Source: Janthinobacterium sp. 67 (GTDB taxonomy: Bacteria; Pseudomonadota; Gammaproteobacteria; Burkholderiales; Burkholderiaceae_D). From it: a stretch of DNA of 64,000 bases. The notes below the pieces were generated by a model. The model did not search any database and was not told where the DNA came from. It saw nothing but the letters and a program-made list of their open reading frames with translations. The stretch spans positions 5,022,001-5,086,000 of the forward strand of contig NZ_PGES01000001.1 of assembly GCF_002797895.1 (NCBI RefSeq), read 5' to 3'. Positions 17,149-26,250 of this stretch are shown piece after piece (within the stretch, counting starts at the first letter, position 1; each line of letters begins with the position of its first letter). The position numbers and the translations under genes were made by a program.

Positions 17149-17898
17149 ATGCGTATCCGCTTCCATTTTAGATGGATTCCATTTGTTGTAATGCTGCTAC
17201 TGGTGGCCCTGGGCGTGTCGCTGGCGCAATGGCAGCAGCGCCGTGGCGACGAGAAAGTCGCCCGCGCGGCCCGGCTCGCGGCGGGCAACCAGGCCGCACC
17301 GCTGGCATTGACGGCCGCGCCCATGCTGCCGGCCGATGCGCAAGCGATCGAATATCGCAGGATCACCGTCACGGGCCATTTCGTGCCCGCCTGGACGGTG
17401 TACCTGGACAACCGCCCCTACAAGGGCCAGGCCGGTTTCCACGTGCTCACGCCGTTCCGGATCGACGGTTCGGCCATGCACGTGCTGGTGGCGCAAGGCT
17501 GGCTGCCGCGCAACAATGCCGAGCGCACGCGCATTCCCGATTACGCCAAGCCCACGGGCACGGTGACGATTTCCGGCATCGCGCGCCTGAACGCGGGCCA
17601 TGTGATGGAACTGGGCACGGCGCCGGCCTTGGCGCCGCACGCCATCGTGCAAAATGCCGATATCGGCCAGCTGGCCCAGGCGAGCGGCCTGGCCTTGCAG
17701 CCCTTTATCCTCGAACAAACAGTTGATCCCGCAGCAACGGCGCCAGCGTCCAGCCAGCTTCCCGTGCGCGACTGGCCGGCGCCCGACCTGGGCGCCGACA
17801 AGCACCGCGGCTATGCATTCCAGTGGTACGCACTGGCACTGATGGCTTTTCTATTTTTTGTCTTTACAGGATTTCGACGTGCAAACAAACAGCCCTGA
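17149..17898 (+). CDS. SURF1 family oxidase assembly protein
   Basis: 249 residues with the classic SURF1 layout: a transmembrane helix at each end (about 9-25 and 225-242) and a periplasmic domain between. Recognisable family stretches are YRRITVTGHF, YLDNRPYKGQAGFHVLTPF and GYAFQWYALA. SURF1 helps insert or present heme a to subunit I. It starts a second oxidase-assembly operon (SURF1, thioredoxin-fold protein, ctaA, cyoE, SCO) and overlaps the next gene by 20 bases. Confidence 0.95.
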   Translation: MRIRFHFRWIPFVVMLLLVALGVSLAQWQQRRGDEKVARAARLAAGNQAAPLALTAAPMLPADAQAIEYRRITVTGHFVPAWTVYLDNRPYKGQAGFHVLTPFRIDGSAMHVLVAQGWLPRNNAERTRIPDYAKPTGTVTISGIARLNAGHVMELGTAPALAPHAIVQNADIGQLAQASGLALQPFILEQTVDPAATAPASSQLPVRDWPAPDLGADKHRGYAFQWYALALMAFLFFVFTGFRRANKQP

Positions 17899-18508
17899 CA
17901 CAACGCAAGACAGCAACGATAAGCAGGCGCAGAATACGGGACGATGGAAATTGCTGGCCGTCGTGGCCGTGTGCGCCTTTCCCATCATCGCTTCGTATTT
18001 CACGTATTACATCATCAAGCCCACGGGCCGCAACAATTACGGCGCCCTGATCGACCCGCGTTTGTACCCGATCCCCGAGGCACAGCTGCAGGTGACGGAA
18101 CTGGACGGCAAGGCGTCGCCGCTGGCGCAATTCAAGGGCAAGTGGGTATTGCTGCAAACGGGGCCATCCGATTGCCTGGAAGCGTGCAAGAAGCAATTGT
18201 TTGACATGCAACAACTGCGCCTCATGCAGGGCAAGGAGCGCGAACGCCTGGAACGGGTCTGGCTGGTGACGGATGGCCAGCCGCTCGACACCCTGGTGAT
18301 GCGCGAATTCGACGGCACCAGCATGCTGCGCGTCAATGGCGACGCCCTGAAGGCCTGGCTGCCCGTGGAGCCGGGAGGCAAGACCAGCGACCATCTGTAT
18401 TTGATCGATCCGCTGGGCAATCTGATGATGCGTTTCCCGAAAGACGCGGACCCGAACAAGATCAAGAAAGACATCGCCAAGCTGCTCAAAGCTTCGGCGA
18501 TCGGTTGA
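17879..18508 (+). CDS. Membrane-anchored thioredoxin-fold (SCO-like) protein in oxidase operon
   Basis: 209 residues: a polar N-terminus, one transmembrane helix (about 24-43), then a thioredoxin-like domain with GKWVLLQTGPSDCLEACKKQL. The pair C-LEA-C replaces the CPDVC copper motif of SCO1, and the ending DPLGNLMMRFPKD matches the SCO/thioredoxin fold. Copper binding is possible but unproven. The GTG at 17879 inside the SURF1 end was chosen; an in-frame TTG at 17858 has no ribosome site. The position between SURF1 and ctaA supports a role in oxidase maturation. Confidence 0.82.
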   Translation: MQTNSPDTTQDSNDKQAQNTGRWKLLAVVAVCAFPIIASYFTYYIIKPTGRNNYGALIDPRLYPIPEAQLQVTELDGKASPLAQFKGKWVLLQTGPSDCLEACKKQLFDMQQLRLMQGKERERLERVWLVTDGQPLDTLVMREFDGTSMLRVNGDALKAWLPVEPGGKTSDHLYLIDPLGNLMMRFPKDADPNKIKKDIAKLLKASAIG

Positions 18509-18517
18509 GGAGTCCGC

Positions 18518-19702
18518 ATGCCGACGATGCATCTCTCCGCGCTGGCCCAGCTGGGCCTGACGGGTCTGCTGGTGGCGCTGCTGCCGCTGACCATGGTCTG
18601 GGTGTCCGCGGACGCCAATAAATACCGCAAGCTCGTGTGGATCGCCGTCTTCCTGACGGTCGACCTGATCATGTTTGGCGGCTTTACGCGCCTGTCCGAT
18701 TCCGGCCTCGGCTGCCCGGACTGGCCCGGCTGCTACGGTTCGGCCAATCCTTTCCTTGCGCACGAGCATATCGTCGCGGCGGAAACCCTGATGCCGACGG
18801 GCCCCGTGACGGTGGTCAAGGCCTGGATCGAAATGACGCACCGCTACCTGGCCATGGCCATCGGCGTCTTGATCGTGGCGATGATGGTGCAGGCATGGCG
18901 CCAGTGGCGCAAAAGCCAACGGCAGGAATTTGCGCCCGCGCTGCCGACGGCGCTGTTCCTGTTCGTCTGCCTGCAGGGCGCGTTCGGCGCCTGGACGGTG
19001 ACATTGAAACTGCAGCCGGTGATCGTCACCATCCACTTGCTGCTGGGCATGGGCTTGCTGGCCATGCTGACGTGGCTGGGCGGGCGCCAGGACCATGCCG
19101 TGAAACCCTTGCTGCGCGCCGATGCGGACGCTGCCGTGCTGCGCCCGGTGCGCGCGCTGGCCGTCATGTCGCTCGTGCTGTTGACGGTGCAGATCGCGCT
19201 GGGCGGCTGGGTGAGTACCAACTACGCCACGCTGGCCTGCACGGATTTCCCCCTGTGCGGCGGCAAGGTGATTCCGGAAATGGATTTCGAGCATGGTTTC
19301 CATCTGTGGCGCGAGCTGGGCAAGACGGCCGCCGGACATTATTTACCGTTTTCCGCGCTGACGGCCATCCACTGGGTGCACCGCAATTTCGCCTTCATCG
19401 TGCTGGCCGGCGTCGGCTACACCGTGTTTCGCGCATGGAAACTGCCGTCCCTGCGCGGCACGGCACGCTGGGTCGCGCTGGTGCTGGCCCTGCAGGCGGC
19501 CACGGGCCTGGCGACGATCTACCTGAGCTGGCCGCTGTCGATTGCTGTCCTGCATAACGGCGGGGCGGCGCTGCTCGTGTTATTGCTGACCATGTTAAAC
19601 TACAAGGCTAAATTCCAACTCGATGTAGCGCGCAACGTTCAGCGCGCTTGCGCCTCCGCGCCAGTGCCCTCGGCACAAGCCAGTCCTTCCCGTACCGCAT
19701 AA
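18518..19702 (+). CDS. ctaA: Heme A synthase (COX15/CtaA)
   Basis: 394 residues with about eight helices. It oxidises the C8 methyl of heme O to the formyl group of heme A. Visible signatures include FGGFTRLSDSGLGCPDWPGCYG, EMTHRYLAM and WVHRNFAF, which carry the conserved His pairs. The start has GAGGAG just upstream. Its TAA is directly followed by the ATG of cyoE. The last 30 residues are Ala/Pro/Ser-rich and probably disordered. Confidence 0.96.
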   Translation: MPTMHLSALAQLGLTGLLVALLPLTMVWVSADANKYRKLVWIAVFLTVDLIMFGGFTRLSDSGLGCPDWPGCYGSANPFLAHEHIVAAETLMPTGPVTVVKAWIEMTHRYLAMAIGVLIVAMMVQAWRQWRKSQRQEFAPALPTALFLFVCLQGAFGAWTVTLKLQPVIVTIHLLLGMGLLAMLTWLGGRQDHAVKPLLRADADAAVLRPVRALAVMSLVLLTVQIALGGWVSTNYATLACTDFPLCGGKVIPEMDFEHGFHLWRELGKTAAGHYLPFSALTAIHWVHRNFAFIVLAGVGYTVFRAWKLPSLRGTARWVALVLALQAATGLATIYLSWPLSIAVLHNGGAALLVLLLTMLNYKAKFQLDVARNVQRACASAPVPSAQASPSRTA

Positions 19703-20602
19703 ATGACTACTCAGACCATCAGCCGTAAACCTTCCCCCCGCATCGCCCAGTATTGGGCGCTGACCAAGCCCCGCGTGACGCAACTGGCCGTGTTTTGCGC
19801 CGTCATCGGCATGTTCCTGGCCAGCGAAGAGTTGCCCGACTGGCACGCGGTGGTGTTCGGCACCATCGGTATTTGGCTGCTGGCCGGCGCCGCGTTTGCC
19901 GTCAATTGCCTGGCCGAGCGCGAAATCGATGCGCGCATGGCCCGCACGGCGCGCCGCCCGATGGCCATGGGCGACATCACGGTGAAACAGACCGTGGTGT
20001 TCGCGCTGCTGATCGGCGGCCTGGGCATGGCGATTTTGTACCACCTCGTCAATCCGCTGACCATGTGGCTGACCTTTGTCACCTTTGTCGGCTATGCCCT
20101 GATCTACACCATGGTATTGAAACCGGCCACGCCGCAGAACATCGTCATCGGCGGCCTGTCCGGCGCCATGCCGCCCGCGCTGGGCTGGGCGGCCGTCGCC
20201 AACGACGTGCCGATGCAGGCCTGGCTGCTGGTCCTGATCATTTTCGTATGGACGCCGCCGCACTTCTGGGCCCTGGCCATGTACCGCCGCGACGATTACG
20301 CGCGCTCGGGCCTGCCCATGCTGCCTGTCACGCACGGCATGCAATTCACGCAATTCCACGTCTGGCTGTACTCGATCGCGCTGGCCGCCACCACCTTGCT
20401 GCCGTACGCGGTGCGCATGAGCGGCCTGATCTACCTGGCGTCTGCCGTGCTGCTCAACGCCGGCTTCCTGTACTACGCGTGGAAGATGTACCGCCACTAC
20501 ACGGACCTGATCGCGCGCAAGGCGTTTACTTTTTCCATCATCTACCTGGCATTGCTGTTCGCGGCCTTGCTGGTCGACCACTACATTCCTATCGGCTCAT
20601 GA
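19703..20602 (+). CDS. cyoE: Protoheme IX farnesyltransferase (heme O synthase)
   Basis: 299 residues, a UbiA-family integral membrane prenyltransferase that adds a farnesyl group to heme B, giving heme O for CtaA. Signatures are LTKPRVTQL near residue 17, [19 protein letters not shown] (the aspartate-rich Mg-diphosphate motif) and the second acidic region [16 protein letters not shown]. It starts immediately after the ctaA stop, and its TGA overlaps the ATG of the SCO gene. Also named ctaB. Confidence 0.97.
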   Translation: MTTQTISRKPSPRIAQYWALTKPRVTQLAVFCAVIGMFLASEELPDWHAVVFGTIGIWLLAGAAFAVNCLAEREIDARMARTARRPMAMGDITVKQTVVFALLIGGLGMAILYHLVNPLTMWLTFVTFVGYALIYTMVLKPATPQNIVIGGLSGAMPPALGWAAVANDVPMQAWLLVLIIFVWTPPHFWALAMYRRDDYARSGLPMLPVTHGMQFTQFHVWLYSIALAATTLLPYAVRMSGLIYLASAVLLNAGFLYYAWKMYRHYTDLIARKAFTFSIIYLALLFAALLVDHYIPIGS

Positions 20603-21192
20603 AAAAATACCTGACCCTGTTGCTGGCGGCCGCGCTGGTCGCCGTCCTGGCCGGCTGCGGCAAGCCTGCCGTACCGAAGCTGGCATTCAAGAACACGGAC
20701 GTGACGGGCCTGGGCTATGCGCGCGAGTTCGCGCTGACGGACCACACGGGCCATCCGCGCACCCTGGCCGACTACAAGGGCAAGCTGGTGCTGATGTTCT
20801 TCGGCTACACGCAATGCCCGGACGTCTGCCCCACCACCATGGCCGACATGGCCCAGGTGATGCGGGAAATGGGCCCGCAGGCGGACCAGGTGCAAGTGCT
20901 GTTCGTCACGGTCGACCCCGAGCGCGACACGCAGCAATTGCTGGCGCAATACGTGCCCGCCTTCGACAAGCGTTTCGTGGGCCTCTACGGCAGCCTCGAA
21001 GCGACGGCCAAGGTAGCCAAGGAATTCAAGGTGTACTACGCCAAGGTCGAGGGCGAGACGGACAGCAGCTACACGGTCGACCACACGGCCGGCACCTATG
21101 TCTTCGACCGCGAAGGCAAGATTCGCCTGTTCGTGCGCCACGGTGAAAAGCCTGCCGCCATCGCGCACGATCTTAAACTTCTGCTATCCTGA
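20599..21192 (+). CDS. SCO1/SenC copper chaperone lipoprotein
   Basis: 197 residues. The signal peptide ends in lipobox LAGC, so it is a membrane-anchored lipoprotein. The thioredoxin fold carries the copper motif Cys73-PDV-Cys77 in [12 protein letters not shown], and a conserved His in [13 protein letters not shown] is the third ligand. SCO delivers copper to CuA of subunit II. It overlaps cyoE by 4 bases (ATGA) and is the last gene of the assembly operon. Confidence 0.95.
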   Translation: MKKYLTLLLAAALVAVLAGCGKPAVPKLAFKNTDVTGLGYAREFALTDHTGHPRTLADYKGKLVLMFFGYTQCPDVCPTTMADMAQVMREMGPQADQVQVLFVTVDPERDTQQLLAQYVPAFDKRFVGLYGSLEATAKVAKEFKVYYAKVEGETDSSYTVDHTAGTYVFDREGKIRLFVRHGEKPAAIAHDLKLLLS

Positions 21193-21234
21193 CCCGGTCG
21201 CGCCCGAGGGCGCCATCTTCAGGATATGCAGTAC

Positions 21235-22311
21235 ATGGACAAACGTTTCGAGCCCCACGCCCGCCTGGCAGCCATCATCTTTTTGTTGATCGGCTGCTTT
21301 TTCGTCTTGCGGCCCTTCCTGGCCGCCATGCTGTTTGCCGCCTGCGTGGGTATTTCCAGCTGGCCCCTGTATCTGCTGCTGCTGGAACGCCTGAAAGGCC
21401 GGCGCAACTGGGCGGCCGCCATCATGACCCTGTCGCTGCTGCTCGTCATCGTGCTGCCGCTGGCCCTCGTCACCTACAATCTGGCCGACAATGTGTCGCG
21501 CATCTATGAACAGTTGCGCGCCGCGCTGGAAGCGGGCGGCCTGCATCCGCCGGCCTGGCTGGCCAGCATTCCCGTGGTGGGCGAAACCATCGCCGGCTAC
21601 GTGGAGCGCCTGCTCGGTGACCGCGAGGAATTACTCAATCTGGGCAAGACGATGCTGGAGCCGGCGCGCCATTTCCTCGCCTCCGGCGGCATCCTGCTGG
21701 GTACGGGCCTGGCGCAGACCAGCCTGGCCGTGTTCGTCAGCTTCTTCCTCTACCGCGACGGCCAGCAGCTGAGCCGCGCCCTGATGACGGGCGCCGGGCG
21801 CATCATCGGCGACAGCGCGCCGGGCGTGGGCCTGACCATCAGCCGCACCGTGCGCGGCGTCATGTACGGTTTGCTGGGTACGGCGCTGGCGCAGGCGCTG
21901 GTGGCCGTGGTCGGCTTTCTGATCGCCGGCGTGCCGGCCGTGGCCCTGCTGGGCGTGGCCACCTTCATCTTTTCGCTGATCCCCGTCGGACCGCCCCTGA
22001 TCTGGGGCGGCGCCGCCATCTGGCTGTTTTCCGACGGCCAGACGGGCTGGGGCATCTTCATGCTGGTGTGGGGCGCCTTGCTGATCAGCGGCGTGGATAA
22101 CGTCGTCAAACCCATGCTGATCAGCCGGGGCAGCAGCCTGCCGTTTTTGCTGGTGTTGCTCGGCGTGCTGGGCGGTGTGCTGGCCTTCGGCTTCGTCGGC
22201 ATCTTTATCGGGCCGACCCTGCTGGCGGTGCTGTACAGCTTGCTGCAAACGTGGACGGTGGGCGAGACCACCGTGCCGCAGGGCAAAGATACCCTGACGA
22301 GCAAGAAGTAA
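21235..22311 (+). CDS. AI-2E family transporter (PerM-like)
   Basis: 358 residues with about seven transmembrane helices, in the AI-2 exporter/PerM superfamily. Family features are the ISRTVRGVMYGLLGTALAQA region, the GVPAVALLGVATFIFSLIPVG stretch and the C-terminal SRGSSLPFLLVLLGVLGG. Substrate is unknown; members have been linked to AI-2 export or Na+/H+ antiport. ATG at 21235 was preferred over 21226, because AGGA at 21221-21224 is too close to the first. Its TAA abuts the TAA of the convergent CBS protein gene with no base between. Confidence 0.9.
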   Translation: MDKRFEPHARLAAIIFLLIGCFFVLRPFLAAMLFAACVGISSWPLYLLLLERLKGRRNWAAAIMTLSLLLVIVLPLALVTYNLADNVSRIYEQLRAALEAGGLHPPAWLASIPVVGETIAGYVERLLGDREELLNLGKTMLEPARHFLASGGILLGTGLAQTSLAVFVSFFLYRDGQQLSRALMTGAGRIIGDSAPGVGLTISRTVRGVMYGLLGTALAQALVAVVGFLIAGVPAVALLGVATFIFSLIPVGPPLIWGGAAIWLFSDGQTGWGIFMLVWGALLISGVDNVVKPMLISRGSSLPFLLVLLGVLGGVLAFGFVGIFIGPTLLAVLYSLLQTWTVGETTVPQGKDTLTSKK

Positions 22312-23652
22312 TTAATCTCTTAAATCGGCATCCAGATCCCGTTCCTGCTTCGGGATCACTTTAATGAGCACGATGCGGGGTCCGTTCATCTTCTTGACGA
22401 CGATGTCGAAGTCGACAAAGGTGATGCGCTGGCCCTGCTTCGGAATGTCACCGAGCTTGACCATGATCAGGCCGCCCACCGATTCCACGTCGTCCAGTCC
22501 CAGCTCCTCGTTTTCGATATCGATGCCGAGGATGCGTTCGAGCGAAAAGATGGGCAGGCTGGCCTTGCCGATCAGGGTGCCGTCGCTTTGCTTGAGCCAG
22601 TCGTTTTCATTGCGGCGGAATTCGTCGCGGATTTCGCCGACCATGGCGCCGAGCAAGTTGTCCAGGGTGATGAAACCCAGCGGGCGCTTGCCCTTTTCGC
22701 CGATCAGGGCGAAGTGGGGCGCGCCGTCGCGAAAGCGCCGGAACAGTTCCAGCGCCGGCGTGCGCGCGGAAATGATGTCGACGGGACGCAGGAACGGCGT
22801 GAGCGAGGTGATCGGCTTGCCCGCCTGCTGGGCAAAGAACAGATCCTTCAGGTGCACCACGCCCAGCACGTCGTCTTCATTCGTGTCGAAATACGGATAG
22901 CGGCTGAAGCGGTTGCGCAGCACCGTGTCGAGGTTTTCTTCCAGGGTGTTCGAGGCGTGCAGGGCGATTACTTCATTGATCGGGCGCATCAGGTCCGACA
23001 CCGTCATCTGTTCGAAATCGAGCGACTGGGCCAGGATGTTGCGCTCGTCGCGCGTAAACTTTTCGCCGGGCTGGCTGGTGCGCAGGATCAGTTTCAGTTC
23101 TTCGGACGAGTAATGGGCGTCGTGGCCGCCCTTGCCGGACAGGCCCGCCAGGCGCAGCACCCAGTTGGCGCTGGCGTTGAGCAGGTAGATGGCCGGGTAC
23201 ATGGTCCAGTAAAAGCCGTACAGGGGAATCGCGCTCCACAGGCCCACGGCTTCCGGGTTGCGGATGGCCATCGATTTGGGTGCCAGCTCGCCCACGACGA
23301 TATGCAGGAAGGAAATCACGCTGAAGGCGACGACGAAGGACACGCCATGGATCAGCTCTTGCGAGGTGACGCCGATGGCGCCGAACAGCGGCTCGAGCAG
23401 GCCGGCGAATGCCGGTTCGCCGACCCAGCCCAGGCCCAGCGACGCCAGGGTGATGCCCAGCTGGCAGGCGGACAGATAGGCGTCCAGCTGGCCATGCACC
23501 TTGGCCAGGATGCGGCCCCGCAGTCCCTGCGTCTTGGCGATGGCGCGGATGCGTGTGCGCCGCAAGGTGACGATGCCAAACTCGGCGGCAACAAAAAAAC
23601 CGTTCAGCGCGACCAGGAAGAGGGCGAGCAGGACTAGCAAGACATTGTGCAT
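22312..23652 (-). CDS. CNNM/CorC-type membrane protein with CBS pair (hemolysin family)
   Basis: 446 residues. An N-terminal DUF21/CNNM domain (about 1-190, four helices, with NGFFVAAEFGIVTLRRTRI) is followed by two CBS domains (about 210-330) and a CorC_HlyC/transporter-associated domain at the end (about 345-430, VESVGGLIMVKLGDIP). This family is linked to Mg2+ or Co2+ efflux; the old name hemolysin C is misleading. ATG at 23652 fits the family start. An ATG at 23685 would add 11 residues. Neither has a clear ribosome site. Confidence 0.92.
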   Translation of the reverse strand: MHNVLLVLLALFLVALNGFFVAAEFGIVTLRRTRIRAIAKTQGLRGRILAKVHGQLDAYLSACQLGITLASLGLGWVGEPAFAGLLEPLFGAIGVTSQELIHGVSFVVAFSVISFLHIVVGELAPKSMAIRNPEAVGLWSAIPLYGFYWTMYPAIYLLNASANWVLRLAGLSGKGGHDAHYSSEELKLILRTSQPGEKFTRDERNILAQSLDFEQMTVSDLMRPINEVIALHASNTLEENLDTVLRNRFSRYPYFDTNEDDVLGVVHLKDLFFAQQAGKPITSLTPFLRPVDIISARTPALELFRRFRDGAPHFALIGEKGKRPLGFITLDNLLGAMVGEIRDEFRRNENDWLKQSDGTLIGKASLPIFSLERILGIDIENEELGLDDVESVGGLIMVKLGDIPKQGQRITFVDFDIVVKKMNGPRIVLIKVIPKQERDLDADLRD

Positions 23653-23719
23653 GGGGGCGCTGAAGATGGGCTGGTAAAACGTCATCTTAAACGACGAAGG
23701 GCGCCATAGCCTAATTTTG

Positions 23720-23752
23720 CCGCGCGCCACCCGGCCAGGGGCGGGCGCGCGG
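23720..23752 (-). other. GC-rich stem-loop after the MFS gene
   Basis: CCGCGCGCC (23720-23728) and GGCGCGCGG (23744-23752) form a 9-bp stem. It lies between the MFS stop and the start of the downstream CBS protein gene on the same strand. It lacks a T run, so it is at most a weak or Rho-assisted terminator. Confidence 0.45.
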
Positions 23753-23761
23753 ACGGCGGCC

Positions 23762-25096
23762 CTAGGCTTTGGCGGCCGTTTGCGGTCCGCCGCGCATGGC
23801 AAAGACCATGGCGGCCGAGACGACGGCGGGGATGGCGACGACGAGGAAGATCGTGCTGTTGGGCCAGTTCAGGCGGATCAACTCGCCACCGAGCACGGGA
23901 CCGATGATGGAGCCGATGCGGCCCACGCCCAGGCTCCAGCCTATGCCCGTCGAGCGCAGGGTGGTCGGGTAGTAGCTGGCCGCCAGGGCGTTGACGGCAG
24001 GCTGGCCGCCCACCACGCAAAAGCCGGCGATGAAAATCGTGATGAACAGGAAGGCCAGCGACACGTCCGGACGGCCGATCAGGGCAATGGCGACGGCGGC
24101 AACGAGGAAGCACGGCAGCAGGATGCGGCGGAAGCTCGAGCGGTCGATCAGCTGGCCCATGACGAGGGTGCCGAGGGTGCCGCCCACTTGCAGGGCCGTG
24201 CCGGCCAGCACGGCGTTGGCGGTCGACAAGCCCGCTTCCTTGGCGATCGTCGGCAGCCAGTTCGACAGGAAATACAGGTTCAGCAAGTTCATGAAGTTGA
24301 TGACCCACAGCAGTATCGTCATCTTGGCGCGGCCGCCCGTAAACAATTGCAGCACGGGCGCGCCCTTGTGTTCCTTCTCATGCACGACATACTGCGTGTC
24401 GGCCGTGATGCTCACCGTCGGATCGATGCGTTTCAACCACTGCGCCACCTTGTCCAGCTTGCGTTTTTTCAGCACGAGGAATTGCATCGATTCCGGCAGC
24501 AGGAAGAACATCAGCACGCCGATGACGAGCGGCACCACGCCGCCCACGTAAAACACGGATTGCCAGCCGAAGGCGGGAATCAGCGCGGCGGACAATAAAC
24601 CGCCGAGCACGGCGCCCAGGGTAAAGCCGCACGAGACCAGCATCATCAGGGTGACTTTCCTGCGCAGGGGGCTGTATTCGCCGGCCAGCGCCATGGCGTT
24701 CGGCATCACGGCGCCCAGGCCCAGCCCGGTAATGAAGCGTATCAGCTGCAATTGCTCGATGTTGGTTGCCAGCGGCGTGACCAGCATGCAGAGGGAAAAG
24801 AAGATGGTCGAGCCGATCAGCACCGGGCGGCGGCCGAATTTGTCGGCCGTGATGCTGAACACGAGCGAGCCGACCAGCATGCCCAGCAGGCCCGCGCCGA
24901 ACACGGGACCCAGGTTGGCCTTGCTCACATGCCAGTCCGCGATGATGGCGGGCGCCACGTAGCCCATCGCCTGCACGTCGAAACCATCCATGATGACGCA
25001 CAGCCCGCACAGGATCAGCATGCCGATCTGGAAGGAGCCGATCCTGTTGTTATTGATGAGATCGGGAATATCGATCGTCTTGCCTGCCATGGACAT
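23762..25096 (-). CDS. MFS transporter, aromatic acid:H+ symporter (AAHS) type
   Basis: 444 residues with twelve expected helices. The helix 1 motif VIMDGFDVQAMGYVAPAI, with its DGFD aspartate, is characteristic of the AAHS family (PcaK, BenK). The loop 2-3 motif GxLADKxGRR appears as ITADKFGRRPVL. It probably takes up an aromatic acid such as hydroxybenzoate, but no catabolic genes lie nearby, so the substrate is open. It shares its strand with the LysR gene upstream (122-base gap holding an AT-rich region) and may be its target. Confidence 0.9.
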   Translation of the reverse strand: MSMAGKTIDIPDLINNNRIGSFQIGMLILCGLCVIMDGFDVQAMGYVAPAIIADWHVSKANLGPVFGAGLLGMLVGSLVFSITADKFGRRPVLIGSTIFFSLCMLVTPLATNIEQLQLIRFITGLGLGAVMPNAMALAGEYSPLRRKVTLMMLVSCGFTLGAVLGGLLSAALIPAFGWQSVFYVGGVVPLVIGVLMFFLLPESMQFLVLKKRKLDKVAQWLKRIDPTVSITADTQYVVHEKEHKGAPVLQLFTGGRAKMTILLWVINFMNLLNLYFLSNWLPTIAKEAGLSTANAVLAGTALQVGGTLGTLVMGQLIDRSSFRRILLPCFLVAAVAIALIGRPDVSLAFLFITIFIAGFCVVGGQPAVNALAASYYPTTLRSTGIGWSLGVGRIGSIIGPVLGGELIRLNWPNSTIFLVVAIPAVVSAAMVFAMRGGPQTAAKA

Positions 25097-25190
25097 GGTG
25101 CCGCTCCTGTTTTTATGGTGATCGCGTCCTTCCGGCGAGGGAAGGGCGCGTGTTTGTCTCAGGCTTCATTACAATCGCTTTTGATTGATT

Positions 25191-25211
25191 ATTCAAACGT
25201 TATTTTCGAAT
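25191..25211 (-). promoter_or_regulatory. Possible LysR-type operator upstream of the MFS gene
   Basis: An ATTC-N13-GAAT interrupted inverted repeat (25191-25194 and 25208-25211) in an AT-rich stretch between the LysR gene end and the MFS gene start. Its shape suits a LysR-type site. This is a weak, pattern-only call. Confidence 0.3.
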
Positions 25212-25218
25212 GGATTTA

Positions 25219-26133
25219 TCAGGTTTCCTTGTGAATCTTTGGCGCGCGCTCGATGGCGGCCAGGATCACGTCCAGCGCCGGATGCATGATCTTGCGCTCG
25301 TTCGAGATGACGTAGAACTGCTCGCGCAGGGATGAGGCGTCGCCGACCAGCACGGCGCCGAATTGCTCCTCGATATCGGCCGCCAGGCTGGCGGACGCGA
25401 AGAACAGGCCCAGGCCCTTGCGGCCAAATGCGTTGAGCATGGCGTTGTCTTCGAATTCGCCGACGACGTCGGGGCGCACGCCTTGCTGCACCATCCATTC
25501 GTCGATGCGCCCGCGCAAGGCGTTATTGCGCGCGGGCAGCAGGAAAGGCGCGCCGTGCAGGCTGTGCGGGAAATTGTCGCGGTATTGCTCGGCCAGCGCG
25601 GGGCTGCCGAACAGTTTCATGGCGCTCTCGCCCCACAGGTGGCTCGATACGCGCAGGCTGGCGCCGGCGGGCACGGCGCGGTCCGTCAATACCAGGTCCA
25701 GCTTGTGCAAGGCCAGGTCGGCCAGCAGCGATTCGAATTCATCTTCCAGGCACACGAGCTTGATGGGCTGGTCCAGGCTGCGCGTGGCGTCAAGCATGCG
25801 ATAGGCCATCAGTTTCGGCAGCGAATCGGAAATGCCCACGGTCAGGCGCATCTTTTCCGCGTCGGCGTCGGCCAGCGCGTCCTGCATCTGCTCGCCCAGC
25901 AGGAAAATCTGGTCCGCATAGCCGAGCGCCAGGCGGCCCGCTTCCGTCGGCACCAATCGCCGTCCCTGCGGCTGCAGCAGCGACTTGCCCAGCTCCTTTT
26001 CCAGCAAGGCCAGTTGGGTGCTGATGGTTTGCACGGCCAGGCCCAGCCGCTCGGCCGCGCGCGTCACGCCGCCTTCCTTGGCGACCACCCAAAAGAAGTA
26101 CAAATGGCGGTAATTGAAGCCCGTGGTTTTCAT
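25219..26133 (-). CDS. LysR-type regulator, NhaR-like
   Basis: 304 residues. The N-terminal helix-turn-helix (FNYRHLYFFWVVAKEGGVTR, then AAERLGLAVQTISTQLALLE) closely resembles NhaR, which in enterobacteria activates the Na+/H+ antiporter gene nhaA. The rest is a LysR substrate-binding domain. No nhaA is near. It is divergent from the DUF475 gene that opens the Ter island across 117 bases with notable repeats, so that island is the likelier target, with the MFS gene second. Confidence 0.92.
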   Translation of the reverse strand: MKTTGFNYRHLYFFWVVAKEGGVTRAAERLGLAVQTISTQLALLEKELGKSLLQPQGRRLVPTEAGRLALGYADQIFLLGEQMQDALADADAEKMRLTVGISDSLPKLMAYRMLDATRSLDQPIKLVCLEDEFESLLADLALHKLDLVLTDRAVPAGASLRVSSHLWGESAMKLFGSPALAEQYRDNFPHSLHGAPFLLPARNNALRGRIDEWMVQQGVRPDVVGEFEDNAMLNAFGRKGLGLFFASASLAADIEEQFGAVLVGDASSLREQFYVISNERKIMHPALDVILAAIERAPKIHKET

Positions 26134-26146
26134 CGATCCATCCTCT

Positions 26147-26192
26147 ATCTTCTGTTTTTACGAAGTAATACTTCCATTATCTTCTATTTTTA
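26147..26192. promoter_or_regulatory. Direct repeats around a palindrome in the LysR/Ter-island divergent promoter
   Basis: Two nearly identical 14-base direct repeats, ATCTTCTgTTTTTA (26147-26160) and ATCTTCTaTTTTTA (26179-26192), start 32 bases apart, about three helical turns. Between them is a perfect palindrome, GAAGTA-A-TACTTC (26162-26174). A short palindrome, GTGT-C-ACAC (26196-26204), follows. This looks like a multi-site operator, probably for the divergent NhaR-like LysR protein. Confidence 0.6.
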
Positions 26193-26250
26193 AATGTGTC
26201 ACACGTCCCTATACTACCTTCCATTGAATTTGGATAAAGGGGAACTATCG

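Noticed and set aside
22306..22317. Convergent stop codons touching (TAATTA)
   Set aside because: Striking but expected by chance in compact genomes. No hairpin or function is suggested.
25219..26133. Calling the LysR gene nhaR outright
   Set aside because: The helix-turn-helix resembles NhaR, but no nhaA antiporter gene is in the window, so only NhaR-like is justified.
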